64,000 bases of DNA, from the NCBI GenBank assembly GCA_045576855.1, contig JAZNHG010000061.1, positions 54,711 through 118,710 of the forward strand, written 5' to 3'. A program made the translations under genes and the position numbers. This stretch comes from Colimorpha sp045576855. GTDB lineage: Bacteria > Bacteroidota > Bacteroidia > Bacteroidales > P3. Shown here piece by piece: positions 42,545-51,777 of the stretch (the stretch's first letter is position 1; the number at the start of each line of letters is the position of its first letter). The notes under the pieces are model-generated. The model saw only the letters and a list, made by a program, of their open reading frames with translations. It did no database searches and was not told the DNA's origin.

Positions 42545-43528
42545 ATGAAAGCACTCACACGATTCACACTGCTGGTTGCCTCAACCTTGTTGCTTGCAGC
42601 CTGCGCCACCCGGGTCGACTTCACCCGGAGCTATGTGCCCGAAGAGGGCGGCATCAACTTCATGAAAGTGACCGACGAGAGCGGCGAGACGCTCTCCAAC
42701 CCCAACATCACCCGCTCGGCGGGCCGCATGACGTGGTGGTGCAACCCCACCTTCGCCATTTCGGGCGACGGCTCCAGCATCGCCTACAACACCTACAAGA
42801 ACGAGAAGCGCAACATTTTCGTCCGTGCGCTCGACGTGCGCGCAGCCTCCACCCAGCGCACCTTCCGCACCCTCGTCAACGACGTCTGCTTCTCGCCCGA
42901 CGGCAAGAATATCTGCTTCAGCGAGCTCAACGGCAACTACAGCCGTCTCTGCCTCACCGATGCCCGGCAGGGCACCGTGGTGCAGCAGGTATCGCCCGTC
43001 AACGCCTCCGACTACGGCCCCCGCTATTCGGTCGACGGCAAGATGATATTCTTCGCCCGCGTCGACGGCGACAACTACTCCATCTGGAGCTACGATATCC
43101 AGACAGGCTCCTTCTCCAACTACTGCTACGGCCTCAACCCCGTGCCCATTAGTGCCGAAGAGTTCCTCTGCACCCGCATGAACAGCGAGCGCAACTACGA
43201 GGTGTGGCGCATCAACTTCGTCAAGGGCAGCGAGAGCCTCATCATCAGCCAGGAGAACCGCTCCTTCACCTCGGCCTCCCTCTCGCCCGACGGCCGCTGG
43301 ATTGTCTGCGTCAGCAACACCCCCTCCAACGGGCAGCCCCACAGCCGCGAGAACCTCGACATCTACGTCGTCCGCACCGACGGCTCCATGCTCACCCAGC
43401 TCACCTACCATCAGGGCGACGACTGCTCGCCCGTGTGGAGCCCCGACGGCAAGTACATCTACTTCCTCTCCCAGCGCGGCACCGAGAAAGGCGAATTCAA
43501 CATCTGGCGTATGAACTTCAACCTTTAA
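42545..43528 (+). CDS. TolB-like beta-propeller (PD40) lipoprotein
   Basis: A 327-residue lipoprotein with lipobox LLLAAC (signal residues 1-19) and repeated PD40/WD40-like blades (VCFSPDGKNICFSE, YSVDGKMIFFAR, LSPDGRWIVCVS, WSPDGKYIYFLS). Such propellers bind proteins at the inner face of the outer membrane. It may be in one unit with the next gene, which begins 6 bp downstream. Distantly similar to the propeller of the PorE-like protein. Confidence 0.85.
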   Translation: MKALTRFTLLVASTLLLAACATRVDFTRSYVPEEGGINFMKVTDESGETLSNPNITRSAGRMTWWCNPTFAISGDGSSIAYNTYKNEKRNIFVRALDVRAASTQRTFRTLVNDVCFSPDGKNICFSELNGNYSRLCLTDARQGTVVQQVSPVNASDYGPRYSVDGKMIFFARVDGDNYSIWSYDIQTGSFSNYCYGLNPVPISAEEFLCTRMNSERNYEVWRINFVKGSESLIISQENRSFTSASLSPDGRWIVCVSNTPSNGQPHSRENLDIYVVRTDGSMLTQLTYHQGDDCSPVWSPDGKYIYFLSQRGTEKGEFNIWRMNFNL

Positions 43529-43534
43529 TACATC

Positions 43535-44131
43535 ATGAAAAGAATAGTCACACTCGCGGTGGCGGCCTTGCTGTCCGTCGGCGTAGCCAGCGCCCAGATT
43601 GTCGGCGCCAACACCCAGCGCCCGTCGCTGGTCACCCCCAAGAAGCAACTGCCCGACTACCGCCCCACCGGCGGCTTCATCCAGCTCGACCTGCTCAACC
43701 CCTTCGCCCTCGCCGTGGGCACACAGCTCACCTCCAACCTCATGGTGGGCGGCGGTATCGGCATCATGGGGTGCATCCTCGATAACGACTGGGACCACGG
43801 CTCCTGGGTAGCACCCGTCTTCGTCGAGGCACGCGTCAGCACACCCAAGTACAACTTCGCCCTCTTCGCCGACCTCAAGCTCGGCGTCGACATACGCGGC
43901 GACTACGACGACTACTATTTCTTCGCCGCCGAGAAGTGGAAACGCTACCCCCACGCCTCGCTCCAGCTGGGCGTCATGTGGCGCGACCTCAGTCTAGGCG
44001 TCGGCCCCTTCTTCTTCTTCGACGAGGACAACGACTGGTCGGGGCACTACAAGACCGGCCTCAACTGGGACCTCTGCTTCTCCATCAGCTACCGCATCAC
44101 CTTCGATGCCATACGACGCGTATTACTATAA
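43535..44131 (+). CDS. Exported protein, probable outer-membrane beta-barrel
   Basis: A 198-residue protein with a signal peptide (MKRIVTLAVAALLSVGVASAQ). The rest has alternating hydrophobic/polar strands and ends IRRVLL rather than the classical aromatic, so a small barrel is an inference from composition only. It follows the TolB-like lipoprotein by 6 bp. Confidence 0.6.
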   Translation: MKRIVTLAVAALLSVGVASAQIVGANTQRPSLVTPKKQLPDYRPTGGFIQLDLLNPFALAVGTQLTSNLMVGGGIGIMGCILDNDWDHGSWVAPVFVEARVSTPKYNFALFADLKLGVDIRGDYDDYYFFAAEKWKRYPHASLQLGVMWRDLSLGVGPFFFFDEDNDWSGHYKTGLNWDLCFSISYRITFDAIRRVLL

Positions 44132-44150
44132 CATTATAATATAAGCAGAC

Positions 44151-45467
44151 ATGAGAACATTCCACACCCTATGCCTCGGCCTGACGCTGTTACTGGGCCT
44201 GGCGGGCTGCACCAAGGAGATTACCCTCGGCACTGTCGAGGTGGACACACAGCAGAGCCACTACTCCGACGACGGCACGGCGCTGATCGTGGCCCGCGTC
44301 ACCGACGACGGAGGCGACCTGACCGACGCCGGCATCTGCTACCTGCACAACACCTCCAGCGACCCGACCATCGGAGACATCAAGCGCAGCTGCGGCGCCG
44401 TGCGCAACATACGGGTCGAGCTCAGCGGTCTCGCCCCCGGCCTCTACGCCGTGCGCGCCTACGTCACCAACCGCGCCGGCACGGCCTACAGCCGCACGGT
44501 CACCTTCTTTATCGAAGAGCCGAGCACGCCCAGCACCCCTACAGTAAGCCTGGGCAACTGCACCTACAACGCCACCGACGGCACCGCCACCCTACGCGGC
44601 ACGGTGACCAGCAACGGCGGCGCTGCGGTGACCCGCGCGGGCTTCTGCTACGTCAAGAGCGCCACGGCCACCCCCACCACCAGCAACATCGTGGCACAGA
44701 GCGGCAACCTGACCAACCTCACGGCCAACCTCTCGAACCTCGGCGACGGCACCTACCGCGTGCGCGCCTTCGCCACCAACAGCCAGGGCACCGCCTACAG
44801 CTCCACGGTGGCCACCTTCACCATAGACCGCAACGGCGGTGGCGGCAACACCCGCACCCTGAACGACTTTCTCGGTACCTGGTCCTGCCAGGCCACCGAC
44901 TGGAATGACGACAGCCACTCGTGGCACGGCACCACCATCACGTCGCTCGGCAACAATGAAGTGCTGGTGGAGGGTCTCTACTTCCAATCTGAAGGCGGAC
45001 AGGCTGGGCCATACTTCTACGCGCTCGGAATATACGATGCCACTCAGCAGTGCATCGTCCTGTATGGTGGCTATGCATTCAGCGACCACAGCAACTATTA
45101 CTACTATTGGAACAGTGCCCCCGACACATTGCTCTATGCCTACTATTATCCGATGTACCGCAACAGCAACGGCAGCTGGAACATAGTGAGAAGTGCCAAC
45201 GGCGACAACTACGACGGCGAGGCCACGCTGAAGTTCAACAGTGCCGGCAAGCTGGTCTACGGCCCGTCCAACACACCCAGCAGCGACGGCCACTATGCCG
45301 AAGGCTACTGCTTTTACGAATATTACTACGACACCGAGGAGCCGCGCGGCTGGTGGCCAGGACCCGTCATCACCAGCCTGACCATGACCAAGACCTCGTC
45401 GAAAGTCCCTGCCGCCAAGCACTCTTCTGTAGCCTTGCAACCGACCCCGACCCAAAATAAACACTAA
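44151..45467 (+). CDS. Lipoprotein with repeated Ig/fibronectin-like domains
   Basis: A 438-residue lipoprotein: signal and lipobox LLGLAGC, then two similar beta domains (AGICYLHNTSSDPT with LYAVRAYVTNRAGTAYS, and AGFCYVKSATATPT with YRVRAFATNSQGTAYS) typical of Bacteroidota surface proteins, then a C-terminal domain rich in Tyr and Trp. The C-terminus has a short Ser/Pro/Gln-rich tail. It is likely surface-exposed; the ligand is unknown. Confidence 0.75.
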   Translation: MRTFHTLCLGLTLLLGLAGCTKEITLGTVEVDTQQSHYSDDGTALIVARVTDDGGDLTDAGICYLHNTSSDPTIGDIKRSCGAVRNIRVELSGLAPGLYAVRAYVTNRAGTAYSRTVTFFIEEPSTPSTPTVSLGNCTYNATDGTATLRGTVTSNGGAAVTRAGFCYVKSATATPTTSNIVAQSGNLTNLTANLSNLGDGTYRVRAFATNSQGTAYSSTVATFTIDRNGGGGNTRTLNDFLGTWSCQATDWNDDSHSWHGTTITSLGNNEVLVEGLYFQSEGGQAGPYFYALGIYDATQQCIVLYGGYAFSDHSNYYYYWNSAPDTLLYAYYYPMYRNSNGSWNIVRSANGDNYDGEATLKFNSAGKLVYGPSNTPSSDGHYAEGYCFYEYYYDTEEPRGWWPGPVITSLTMTKTSSKVPAAKHSSVALQPTPTQNKH

Positions 45468-45472
45468 ACACC

Positions 45473-45505
45473 GGAGGGGCGGCCCACACAACGGGCCGCC
45501 CCTCC
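45473..45505. terminator. Bidirectional intrinsic-type terminator hairpin
   Basis: A perfect 13-bp GC-rich stem (45473-45485 with 45493-45505), 7-base loop, in the gap between convergent genes. The T-run is short (ACTTT), so it is a strong hairpin with only partial terminator character. Confidence 0.75.
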
Positions 45506-45528
45506 ACTTTGCAACGGGACACAGCGCG

Positions 45529-45927
45529 CTAGTCCATCCTGAGGCGCCAGCCCTGGTCGGTCTTCACCACGTCGGCCTCGTCGGTGCGGCTGTCGCCCTT
45601 GAGGTCGGTGAGCTTCACCTTCACCTCGGCCTCCATGCCGTTCTCTTCTATCTCCTCGCCGAGGATTTCAAACTCGCTGATGCCGCCCGCCAGGCTGTAG
45701 AGCAGCTCCAGCACCGCAGCGGCCTCGTCCAGCTCCGCCTCGGTGGCGGCGGCCGACGACTCGAAATACTTCACCATGCCCTTGTAGTCCTTCTGCACAG
45801 CGCAGGAAAGCGCCTTCTGCACCACCGCTGAGGGCGTATCACTCTTGGCCGCGTTGCCACCGCAGCCCACCAGTGCCACCGACCCCATCAGCAGGGCCAT
45901 CATGGCGATAGTCATCATCTTTTTCAT
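45529..45927 (-). CDS. DUF4878-type lipoprotein
   Basis: A 132-residue lipoprotein with the signal MKKMMTIAMMALLMGSVALV and lipobox VALVGC, then a small alpha+beta domain (QKALSCAVQKDYKGMVKYF near the start and VVKTDQGWRLRMD at the end) of the DUF4878 type, a small fold that resembles NTF2. The ATG at 45927 gives the proper signal; longer frames upstream are not supported. A TATCTTTG element lies at 45965-45972 on the minus strand. Confidence 0.75.
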   Translation of the reverse strand: MKKMMTIAMMALLMGSVALVGCGGNAAKSDTPSAVVQKALSCAVQKDYKGMVKYFESSAAATEAELDEAAAVLELLYSLAGGISEFEILGEEIEENGMEAEVKVKLTDLKGDSRTDEADVVKTDQGWRLRMD

Positions 45928-46276
45928 CTGTTTCTTTGGTATTAATGGGTTAATAATTCGACTGCAAAGATACACAATTCTTTTCATCCGGCAAAATCTT
46001 TTTCGCCGCCAACGTCCGGACAGCCGATTTTCCACCCGCCGACCGCCCCATGCGCACACCCCGCCACGACGCCCAGACGCCCGCCAGAATTAAATCGCGC
46101 ACGATGCAACCCGCTTTTCCACCCAACCCCGCCCCCGGCCCCGCACCAAAGTGCCAACAACGGACTTTCTGCCCCGAAGGCACTCAAAAATACACCTATC
46201 CTACTGTATGTCAGTGTACCATGTGAGAGAATAGGGTCTAACAGCCTATAAATCAGGGACAAAGAGGTATCATCTC

Positions 46277-46388
46277 CTTACCATCGACTTACCAACGCCT
46301 TACCAACGCCTTACCAACGCCTTACCAACACCTTACCAACGCCTTACCAACACCTTACCAAATACTACTACAGTAGGTGTTGATAAGG
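46277..46388. repeat. 11-bp-period array with shared flanking string
   Basis: Eight contiguous 11-bp units (CTTACCAACGC type) run exactly from 46277 to 46364. The following 14-bp AGGTGTTGATAAGG (46375-46388) is identical to 18452-18465 and is inverted relative to the CTTACCAACAC units, so the two can pair. Confidence 0.9.
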
Positions 46389-46778
46389 TTATGTCGTGGA
46401 CGATGTAAATTGATGGTGCATGGATGGTGGCGGGTTGTCGGCATGCTGTCTCTTGGCAGGTTGGATGTCGGAGAGCAGCTGGCCGAGGGCAGCTGGCCGA
46501 GCGAGGCGGCGTAAAACGATGGTATTCAGCGTACAATGTCTTTGTTTTTGCCCCGAAGCGGCCGTTGAGGGTGTTTTTCGCTCTTTTCCCTTCCGAAATT
46601 CGTGCCATCCGACCCGCGGCCGATTCGCGACGGCCCACCCGCTTCGAGGGAACGGACAGGCAGCCCGTTGTTCGCAATCGTCTCATTCTCTGTTGCTCCA
46701 CGGCGGCGGGAAAACTCCGCGCAAGAGTGCGGACTGGATTTGTTTTCGGCCGCAAGAGCTCGTTTCGTTTTTTTTGCG

Positions 46779-46786
46779 TACATTTG
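46779..46786 (+). promoter_or_regulatory. -7 element of ribD
   Basis: TACATTTG followed by CAG, 23 bp upstream of the ribD start codon. Confidence 0.5.
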
Positions 46787-46808
46787 CAGTCCGAATTGTA
46801 TCGTACCG

Positions 46809-47771
46809 ATGACCACCGACGAACACTATATGCGGCGCTGCCTGCAGCTGGCGGCCAACGGATTGGGGCGCGTGAGGCCCAATCCGCTGGTGGGTTGCGT
46901 GGTGGTGGCCGACGGGCGTATCGTCAGCGAGGGCTACCACCAGCAATACGGTCACAACCATGCCGAGCGCAACGCCCTGTTGAGGCTGGAGGGCGAAGGC
47001 TGGAAGACCGGACAGCCTCATTCCGCCCCTGGGGCTCCGACGCTCGGGCCTACGCTCTACGTGAATCTGGAGCCCTGTTCGCACCACGGCAAGACGCCCC
47101 CCTGCGCCGACCTGATTGTGGAGAAAGGCATACGGCGGGTGGTGTGCTGCAACGACGACCCCAACCCGCTGGTGGCCGGGCGTGGCTTCGCCAAACTGGA
47201 GGCGGCAGGCATCGAGGTGGTACGCCATGTGCTGGAGGCCGAGGGGCGCGAGCTGAACCGCCGCTTCTTCACCTTCATGGAGCGGCGCCGCCCCTACGTC
47301 ATACTGAAATGGGCCGAAAGCGCCGACGGCTTCATGGCTCCAGCCACCGATGGCCCCTACTGGCTCAGCACCCAGCGTCAGAACCGCCTGAACCACCGCT
47401 GGCGTACCGAGGAGGCAGCTATACTGGTGGGCAGCGAGACCTATCGGCAGGACCATCCCAGCCTCACGGCACGCCACTACCTGGGCCCGCAGCCGCAGCC
47501 CGTGGTGCTGGACCGACGCGGATGGCTGACCGACGTGCCCAACCATTGGCTGCACCTGCACACGCAGACTGTCCCGGAGACCCTGCAGGCCCTCTACGAG
47601 CGGCAGCTGCAGAGTGTCATCGTCGAAGGCGGGAGGCTGGTGCTTGACGCCTTCATCGAGAGCGGCCTGTACGACGAGGTGCGCATCCTGCGCAGCCCGC
47701 AGCGCCTCGGCTCCGGCCTGAAAGCCCCTGCCATTCCACCCACCGAAAGATTAACCATCATCGAACCATGA
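46809..47771 (+). CDS. ribD: Riboflavin biosynthesis deaminase/reductase
   Basis: A bifunctional enzyme of riboflavin synthesis. The N-terminal deaminase has the zinc motifs HAERNALL and PCSHHGKTPPC; the C-terminal reductase has ILKWAESADGFMA and VIVEGG. A proline/glycine-rich segment GQPHSAPGAPTLGP (just before LYVNLEPC) is longer than usual and may be an in-frame insertion. The ATG at 46809 is supported by the -7 element. 320 residues. It overlaps the fucosidase gene by 4 bp. Confidence 0.93.
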   Translation: MTTDEHYMRRCLQLAANGLGRVRPNPLVGCVVVADGRIVSEGYHQQYGHNHAERNALLRLEGEGWKTGQPHSAPGAPTLGPTLYVNLEPCSHHGKTPPCADLIVEKGIRRVVCCNDDPNPLVAGRGFAKLEAAGIEVVRHVLEAEGRELNRRFFTFMERRRPYVILKWAESADGFMAPATDGPYWLSTQRQNRLNHRWRTEEAAILVGSETYRQDHPSLTARHYLGPQPQPVVLDRRGWLTDVPNHWLHLHTQTVPETLQALYERQLQSVIVEGGRLVLDAFIESGLYDEVRILRSPQRLGSGLKAPAIPPTERLTIIEP

Positions 47772-49543
47772 AGCGACTGCCGCTCATCCTCAGCCTGCTG
47801 ATTCCGCTGTGCCTGCATGCGCAGCAGGTGGAGCCCACCTGGGAGAGCCTCAACCGGCGGGGCTATCCGCAGTGGTTCAGCGACGCCAAGCTGGGCATCT
47901 TCGTCCATTGGGGGCTCTATTCGGTGCCCGCTTATGCCGGCAAGGAGGGCTACGGCGAGTGGCTCTACCGCGGCCTTATGTCGCGCGACCCCGGCCGCAT
48001 GCGCGCCATGTCCTACTACGCCGACACCACGCTGCCGGTGCGCGAGATGTACGCCCAGCTCACCCGCCATTGGCATGCCGAGCTGTGGCAGCCCGACGAG
48101 TGGGCCCGGATGTTCCGCGGTGCGGGGGCGCAATACGTGATGCTCGTCACCAAGCACCACGACGGCTACTCGCTCTGGGACGACCCCTACCAACCCCAGT
48201 GGAACAGTGTCGTGAGCGGCCCGAGGCGCAACATTGTGGAGGAGCTGACCGAGGCCGTGCGCCGTGCGGGCCTCCGCATGTGCTTCTACTACTCCCTGCC
48301 CGAATGGAGCAACCCGCTGCACCGCTGGACGGTCGACCCAATGGACAGCATCAGCCGCTACGTCGACGAATACATGACGCCCCAGTTCAAAGCCCTCGTG
48401 TCGCGCTACCGCCCCGACGCCATCTTCGCCGACGGCGACTGGGATTTCACCCCCGAACAGCTGCACAGCACCGAGCTCATCGCCTGGTACTACAACACCG
48501 TCGGCGACAAGGCTATAGTGAATGACCGCTGGGGACAAGGAACCAAGCACGGCTTCAAGACCCCGGAATACAGCGCCGGCATCAACGCCACCGACCGCCC
48601 CTGGGCCGAGTGCCGCGGCCTGGGCCGCAGCTTCGGCCTCAACCGCAACGAGGACCTGGACAACTACCTCACCTCCACGGCCCTCATACAGCACTTCTGC
48701 GAGCTCGTGGCCCTCGGCGGCGGCCTCACCCTCAACGTCGGCCCCTATGCCGACGGCACCATCCCCCTCATCCAGCAGGAACGCCTGCGCGACCTCGGCC
48801 GGTGGCTACAAGTGAACGGTGAGGCCATCTACGGCTCCCGACCCTATACGACCCCGGGAGGCGTGGCGTCGCCATGCCAACGCACACGCACCGTAGCCCC
48901 TCTCCCCGCGAGTACCTCCATCGACTTCGACTGGGTGCGCAACGCCCCGCTGAGGGAGATGCCGGTGGACCACTTCGAGATACAATGGGAAGGCGTCACC
49001 GGCCCCACGCCCCCTGATGCGGGCGACTACATCATCCGCATCGAGGGCGACGACGAAGTGTGGCTGCCGTTGGGAAGCGACACCCTGTACTACAACCATG
49101 CCTGGGCTGAGAACAACAACCAGGCCACCGTGCACCTCGACGGCAACAGCGTGCTTGCACTCAATGTGCGCTACCGCGAGAAAGACCTCGAGGCTACGGT
49201 GCGCGTCAGCTGGAGCCGCAACGGCGGGCGCACTTTCAGCCCCATTTATGCCGACTGGCACGGCACCGCCACGTGGCAGCGCACCATCCGCTGCTTCACG
49301 CAGAAAGGCGACAACCTCTACGTCATCGAGTTCGAGCGCCCCGGCCCCACGCTGACCATCCCCGACATGCCGCGCCTGCCGAAAGGCACCGCCGTCACCC
49401 TCCTCGGCACCACAGGCAACATAAAATGGCGCCAGAAAAGGGACGGCACCCTCGACCTCGACCTCAGCCGCCTAGACCCCAAGCAGCTCAACGCCCTCGA
49501 CCACGCCTGGGTATTCCAAATCACCAACGCAGTAACACACTAA
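47768..49543 (+). CDS. Alpha-L-fucosidase (GH29)
   Basis: A 591-residue exported glycoside hydrolase: signal peptide (LPLILSLLIPLCLHAQQ), then WFSDAKLGIFVHWGLYSVPAY, YVMLVTKHHDGYSLWDD and FADGDWDF, the region expected to hold the catalytic nucleophile. It releases L-fucose from glycans, a typical Bacteroidota trait. The gene's stop codon lies inside an 8-bp-period array (AACGCAGT, AACACACT, AACGCATT at 49526-49549), so the last residues NAVTH are repeat-encoded. The start overlaps ribD. Confidence 0.92.
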   Translation: MKRLPLILSLLIPLCLHAQQVEPTWESLNRRGYPQWFSDAKLGIFVHWGLYSVPAYAGKEGYGEWLYRGLMSRDPGRMRAMSYYADTTLPVREMYAQLTRHWHAELWQPDEWARMFRGAGAQYVMLVTKHHDGYSLWDDPYQPQWNSVVSGPRRNIVEELTEAVRRAGLRMCFYYSLPEWSNPLHRWTVDPMDSISRYVDEYMTPQFKALVSRYRPDAIFADGDWDFTPEQLHSTELIAWYYNTVGDKAIVNDRWGQGTKHGFKTPEYSAGINATDRPWAECRGLGRSFGLNRNEDLDNYLTSTALIQHFCELVALGGGLTLNVGPYADGTIPLIQQERLRDLGRWLQVNGEAIYGSRPYTTPGGVASPCQRTRTVAPLPASTSIDFDWVRNAPLREMPVDHFEIQWEGVTGPTPPDAGDYIIRIEGDDEVWLPLGSDTLYYNHAWAENNNQATVHLDGNSVLALNVRYREKDLEATVRVSWSRNGGRTFSPIYADWHGTATWQRTIRCFTQKGDNLYVIEFERPGPTLTIPDMPRLPKGTAVTLLGTTGNIKWRQKRDGTLDLDLSRLDPKQLNALDHAWVFQITNAVTH

Positions 49544-49549
49544 CGCATT
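49526..49549. repeat. 8-bp-period array at the fucosidase stop codon
   Basis: Three 8-bp units spanning the fucosidase stop (49541-49543). The same unit series occurs at 57128-57151 upstream of, and at 57883-57914 inside, the DUF6266-type gene. Confidence 0.75.
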
Positions 49550-49554
49550 ACCCG

Positions 49555-50157
49555 ATGTTCGACGACACCTACCGCACCCTCGCAGCCCCCTCGGAGGGCC
49601 TCTATAAGGAGAAAGGTTCCAAATTCCTGGCCTTTGCCTACCCCGTGCGCACCCTCGACGAGGTGAAGGCGCACCTCGACCAGCTGCGCAAAGACTATTT
49701 CGATGCGCGGCACCACTGCTACGCCTATATCCTAGGCCCCCGCAAGGACGCCTTCCGCGCCAACGACGACGGCGAACCCAGCGGCACCGGTGGCCGCCCC
49801 ATACACGGGCAGCTGCTCTCGGCCGACCTCACGGACACGCTGGTGGTCGTGGTGCGCTACTTCGGCGGCATACTGCTCGGCGCCAGCGGCCTGGCCAACG
49901 CCTACAAGACCGCCGCCCGCGATGCCATAGACCACGCCCAAATCATAGAGAAGACCATCGACGTACGCTACCGCCTCGGCTTCAAATACGAGATGATGAA
50001 CGACGTGATGCGCATACTGAAAGACTTCGACCTGAAGCCGCAGAACCCTCAGTACGACATGGCATGCACACTCGAGGTCTGCGTGCGCCAATCGCTCAGC
50101 GTACGCTTCTACGACGCCGTGGCCGACCTGCGCACTGTCACCATTGACGAGTGCTAA
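49555..50157 (+). CDS. YigZ/IMPACT-family protein
   Basis: A 200-residue member of the YigZ family with the conserved GSKFLAFAYPV, ARHHCYAYI, NDDGEPSGTGGRPI and VRYFGGILLGASGL. The related eukaryotic IMPACT protein regulates GCN2; in bacteria the function is unclear. The ATG at 49555 is chosen since it starts MFDDTYRTLAAPSEG, matching homologs. Confidence 0.9.
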   Translation: MFDDTYRTLAAPSEGLYKEKGSKFLAFAYPVRTLDEVKAHLDQLRKDYFDARHHCYAYILGPRKDAFRANDDGEPSGTGGRPIHGQLLSADLTDTLVVVVRYFGGILLGASGLANAYKTAARDAIDHAQIIEKTIDVRYRLGFKYEMMNDVMRILKDFDLKPQNPQYDMACTLEVCVRQSLSVRFYDAVADLRTVTIDEC

Positions 50158-50158
50158 A

Positions 50159-50203
50159 TGAAAATAAATTTTGCAGATTTCAAAAAAAGCTGTATCTTTG
50201 CAG
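50159..50203 (+). promoter_or_regulatory. Duplicated promoter cassette, copy 1
   Basis: A 45-bp sequence identical to 51694-51738. It has TTTG (50170-50173), a 19-bp spacer and TATCTTTG (50193-50200). It drives the lipoprotein and radical-SAM genes. Confidence 0.85.
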
Positions 50204-50242
50204 AAGAGACCTCGCAACGAAAGCCACATAACACATCACAAT

Positions 50243-50623
50243 ATGAGACTATTACGAAAAATACTCAAGGGCGTGTCGCTTACGGCGGCCATGTTTGTAT
50301 TCCAAGCCTGCTATGGCACGGAGCCAGACTATTGTCTGGGCGAGATGACCTTCCGTGTAGTGTCGGAGAAAGACCACACGCCGCTACCCGACATCAAGGT
50401 GATGACGCAGCGACAAGGCGGCTCGGACTACGAGTACGACTGGTATCTGGGCGACTATACCGACTCGAACGGTGTGGCCCACGTGCAGGTGGACCTCTTG
50501 AATTGCTCCAATGCCGACTTCAAATTCCGCTTCTCGGACGAGCAGTCGCAGTACGAGATGCTGGACACGGTACTTCACGTCGGCGAGCCTGATACCGTCG
50601 ACATAGTCCTCCACCGCATCTGA
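50243..50623 (+). CDS. Putative lipoprotein paired with a radical-SAM/SPASM protein
   Basis: A 126-residue protein with a signal (LLRKILKGVSLTAAMFVFQAC) whose Cys is a likely lipidation site, then a small beta-rich domain (MTFRVVSEKDHTPLPDIKV, TDSNGVAHVQVDLLN). This pair of a small lipoprotein and a SPASM radical-SAM gene recurs in Bacteroidota. A direct role as substrate is an inference. It overlaps the next gene by 1 bp. Confidence 0.75.
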   Translation: MRLLRKILKGVSLTAAMFVFQACYGTEPDYCLGEMTFRVVSEKDHTPLPDIKVMTQRQGGSDYEYDWYLGDYTDSNGVAHVQVDLLNCSNADFKFRFSDEQSQYEMLDTVLHVGEPDTVDIVLHRI

Positions 50624-51696
50624 TGACAGGCAGCCCCTTACGCGATTTCCTGCATCGTCGCTTCCGCGACATGGAGGTGCGCACCCACGAGTTGAACTAC
50701 CTCTTCTGGGAGTGCACTACACGCTGCAACCTGCATTGCCGCCATTGCGGCAGCGACTGCACAGCACCAGGCGGCGAGCCCGACATGCCGCTGGAAGACT
50801 TCTTGCGCGCCTTCGACACCATACCTGAACGTGAGCGACCGAAGGGATTCACTGTGGTGGTGACCGGAGGCGAACCGTTGCTGCGTCCCGACCTGTGCGA
50901 CCTGGGGGTGGCGCTGAAAAAAAGACATGTGGGCTGGGGCATTGTGAGCAACGGATGGCTCTATGACCGCGACATGCACCGCTGCCTATTGGAAGCCGGA
51001 TTGGGCGCACTCACCATCAGCCTCGACGGACTGGAGGCAGAGCACGACTGGATGCGGGGGCGCGAGGGTAGCTACGGACGCACAATGGAGGCCATAGCCA
51101 TCGCGGCGCGACAGCCAGGGTTGCACTTCGACGTGGTCTCCTGCGTCAACCAACGCAACCTGCCGCATCTGCAGTCCATCCACGACCACTTGGCTGCGCT
51201 GGGCGTGCCGCAGTGGCGTCTCTTCACCATCATTCCAATCGGACGCGCCGTAGGACAGCCCGAGCTGCACCTCACAGACGGCCAGTTCCGCCAACTGATG
51301 GACTTCATCGCGACCAAACGCGCACACCGCGAGAGCCCCATGAACGTCACTTACAGCTGCGAAGGCTATCTGGGGCGCTACGAACGGCAGGTAAGACAGA
51401 ACCCCTACTTCTGTCATGCCGGCGTCAACATCGCCTCAGTGCTCATCGACGGCACCATCTGTGCCTGCCCCAACATAGACCGGCACACCTTCGGTCAGGG
51501 CAATATCTACAGCGACAGCCTGTGGGAAGTGTGGCAGACACAATTCGCACCCTTCCGCAACCGCAGCTGGGCCCGGCGCGGCATGTGCCGCGACTGCCGC
51601 GTGTACAGCAACTGCCAGGGGGGTGGCATGCACAATTGGCATGGCGACTGCGCTGAAATACTCAACTGCCACTACCGCAAAACAATCACTAAGTGA
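50623..51696 (+). CDS. Radical-SAM/SPASM-domain protein
   Basis: A 357-residue protein: the radical-SAM cluster motif CNLHCRHC near residue 30, the GGEPLLRPDL motif, and a SPASM region with Cys in CHAGVNIASVLIDGTICACP, CRDCRVYSNC. SPASM enzymes usually modify peptides or proteins. The upstream lipoprotein may be the substrate. The start is at the last base of the previous stop codon. Confidence 0.88.
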   Translation: MTGSPLRDFLHRRFRDMEVRTHELNYLFWECTTRCNLHCRHCGSDCTAPGGEPDMPLEDFLRAFDTIPERERPKGFTVVVTGGEPLLRPDLCDLGVALKKRHVGWGIVSNGWLYDRDMHRCLLEAGLGALTISLDGLEAEHDWMRGREGSYGRTMEAIAIAARQPGLHFDVVSCVNQRNLPHLQSIHDHLAALGVPQWRLFTIIPIGRAVGQPELHLTDGQFRQLMDFIATKRAHRESPMNVTYSCEGYLGRYERQVRQNPYFCHAGVNIASVLIDGTICACPNIDRHTFGQGNIYSDSLWEVWQTQFAPFRNRSWARRGMCRDCRVYSNCQGGGMHNWHGDCAEILNCHYRKTITK

Positions 51697-51738
51697 AAAT
51701 AAATTTTGCAGATTTCAAAAAAAGCTGTATCTTTGCAG
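51694..51738 (+). promoter_or_regulatory. Duplicated promoter cassette, copy 2
   Basis: Identical to 50159-50203 over 45 bp; TTTG (51705-51708), 19-bp spacer, TATCTTTG (51728-51735). It drives rimP-nusA-infB. Confidence 0.85.
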
Positions 51739-51777
51739 CGGAATAGGAGAGGTCGAAAGCCTCTCTTTTTGTTGACT

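Larger units (their letters stand above)
45928..46808. other. Intergenic region between divergent DUF4878 and ribD genes
   Basis: It contains minus-strand CAAAGATA (45965-45972), the 11-bp array 46277-46388 and TACATTTG (46779-46786) for ribD. No gene is supported, although open frames cross it in both directions. Confidence 0.5.
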
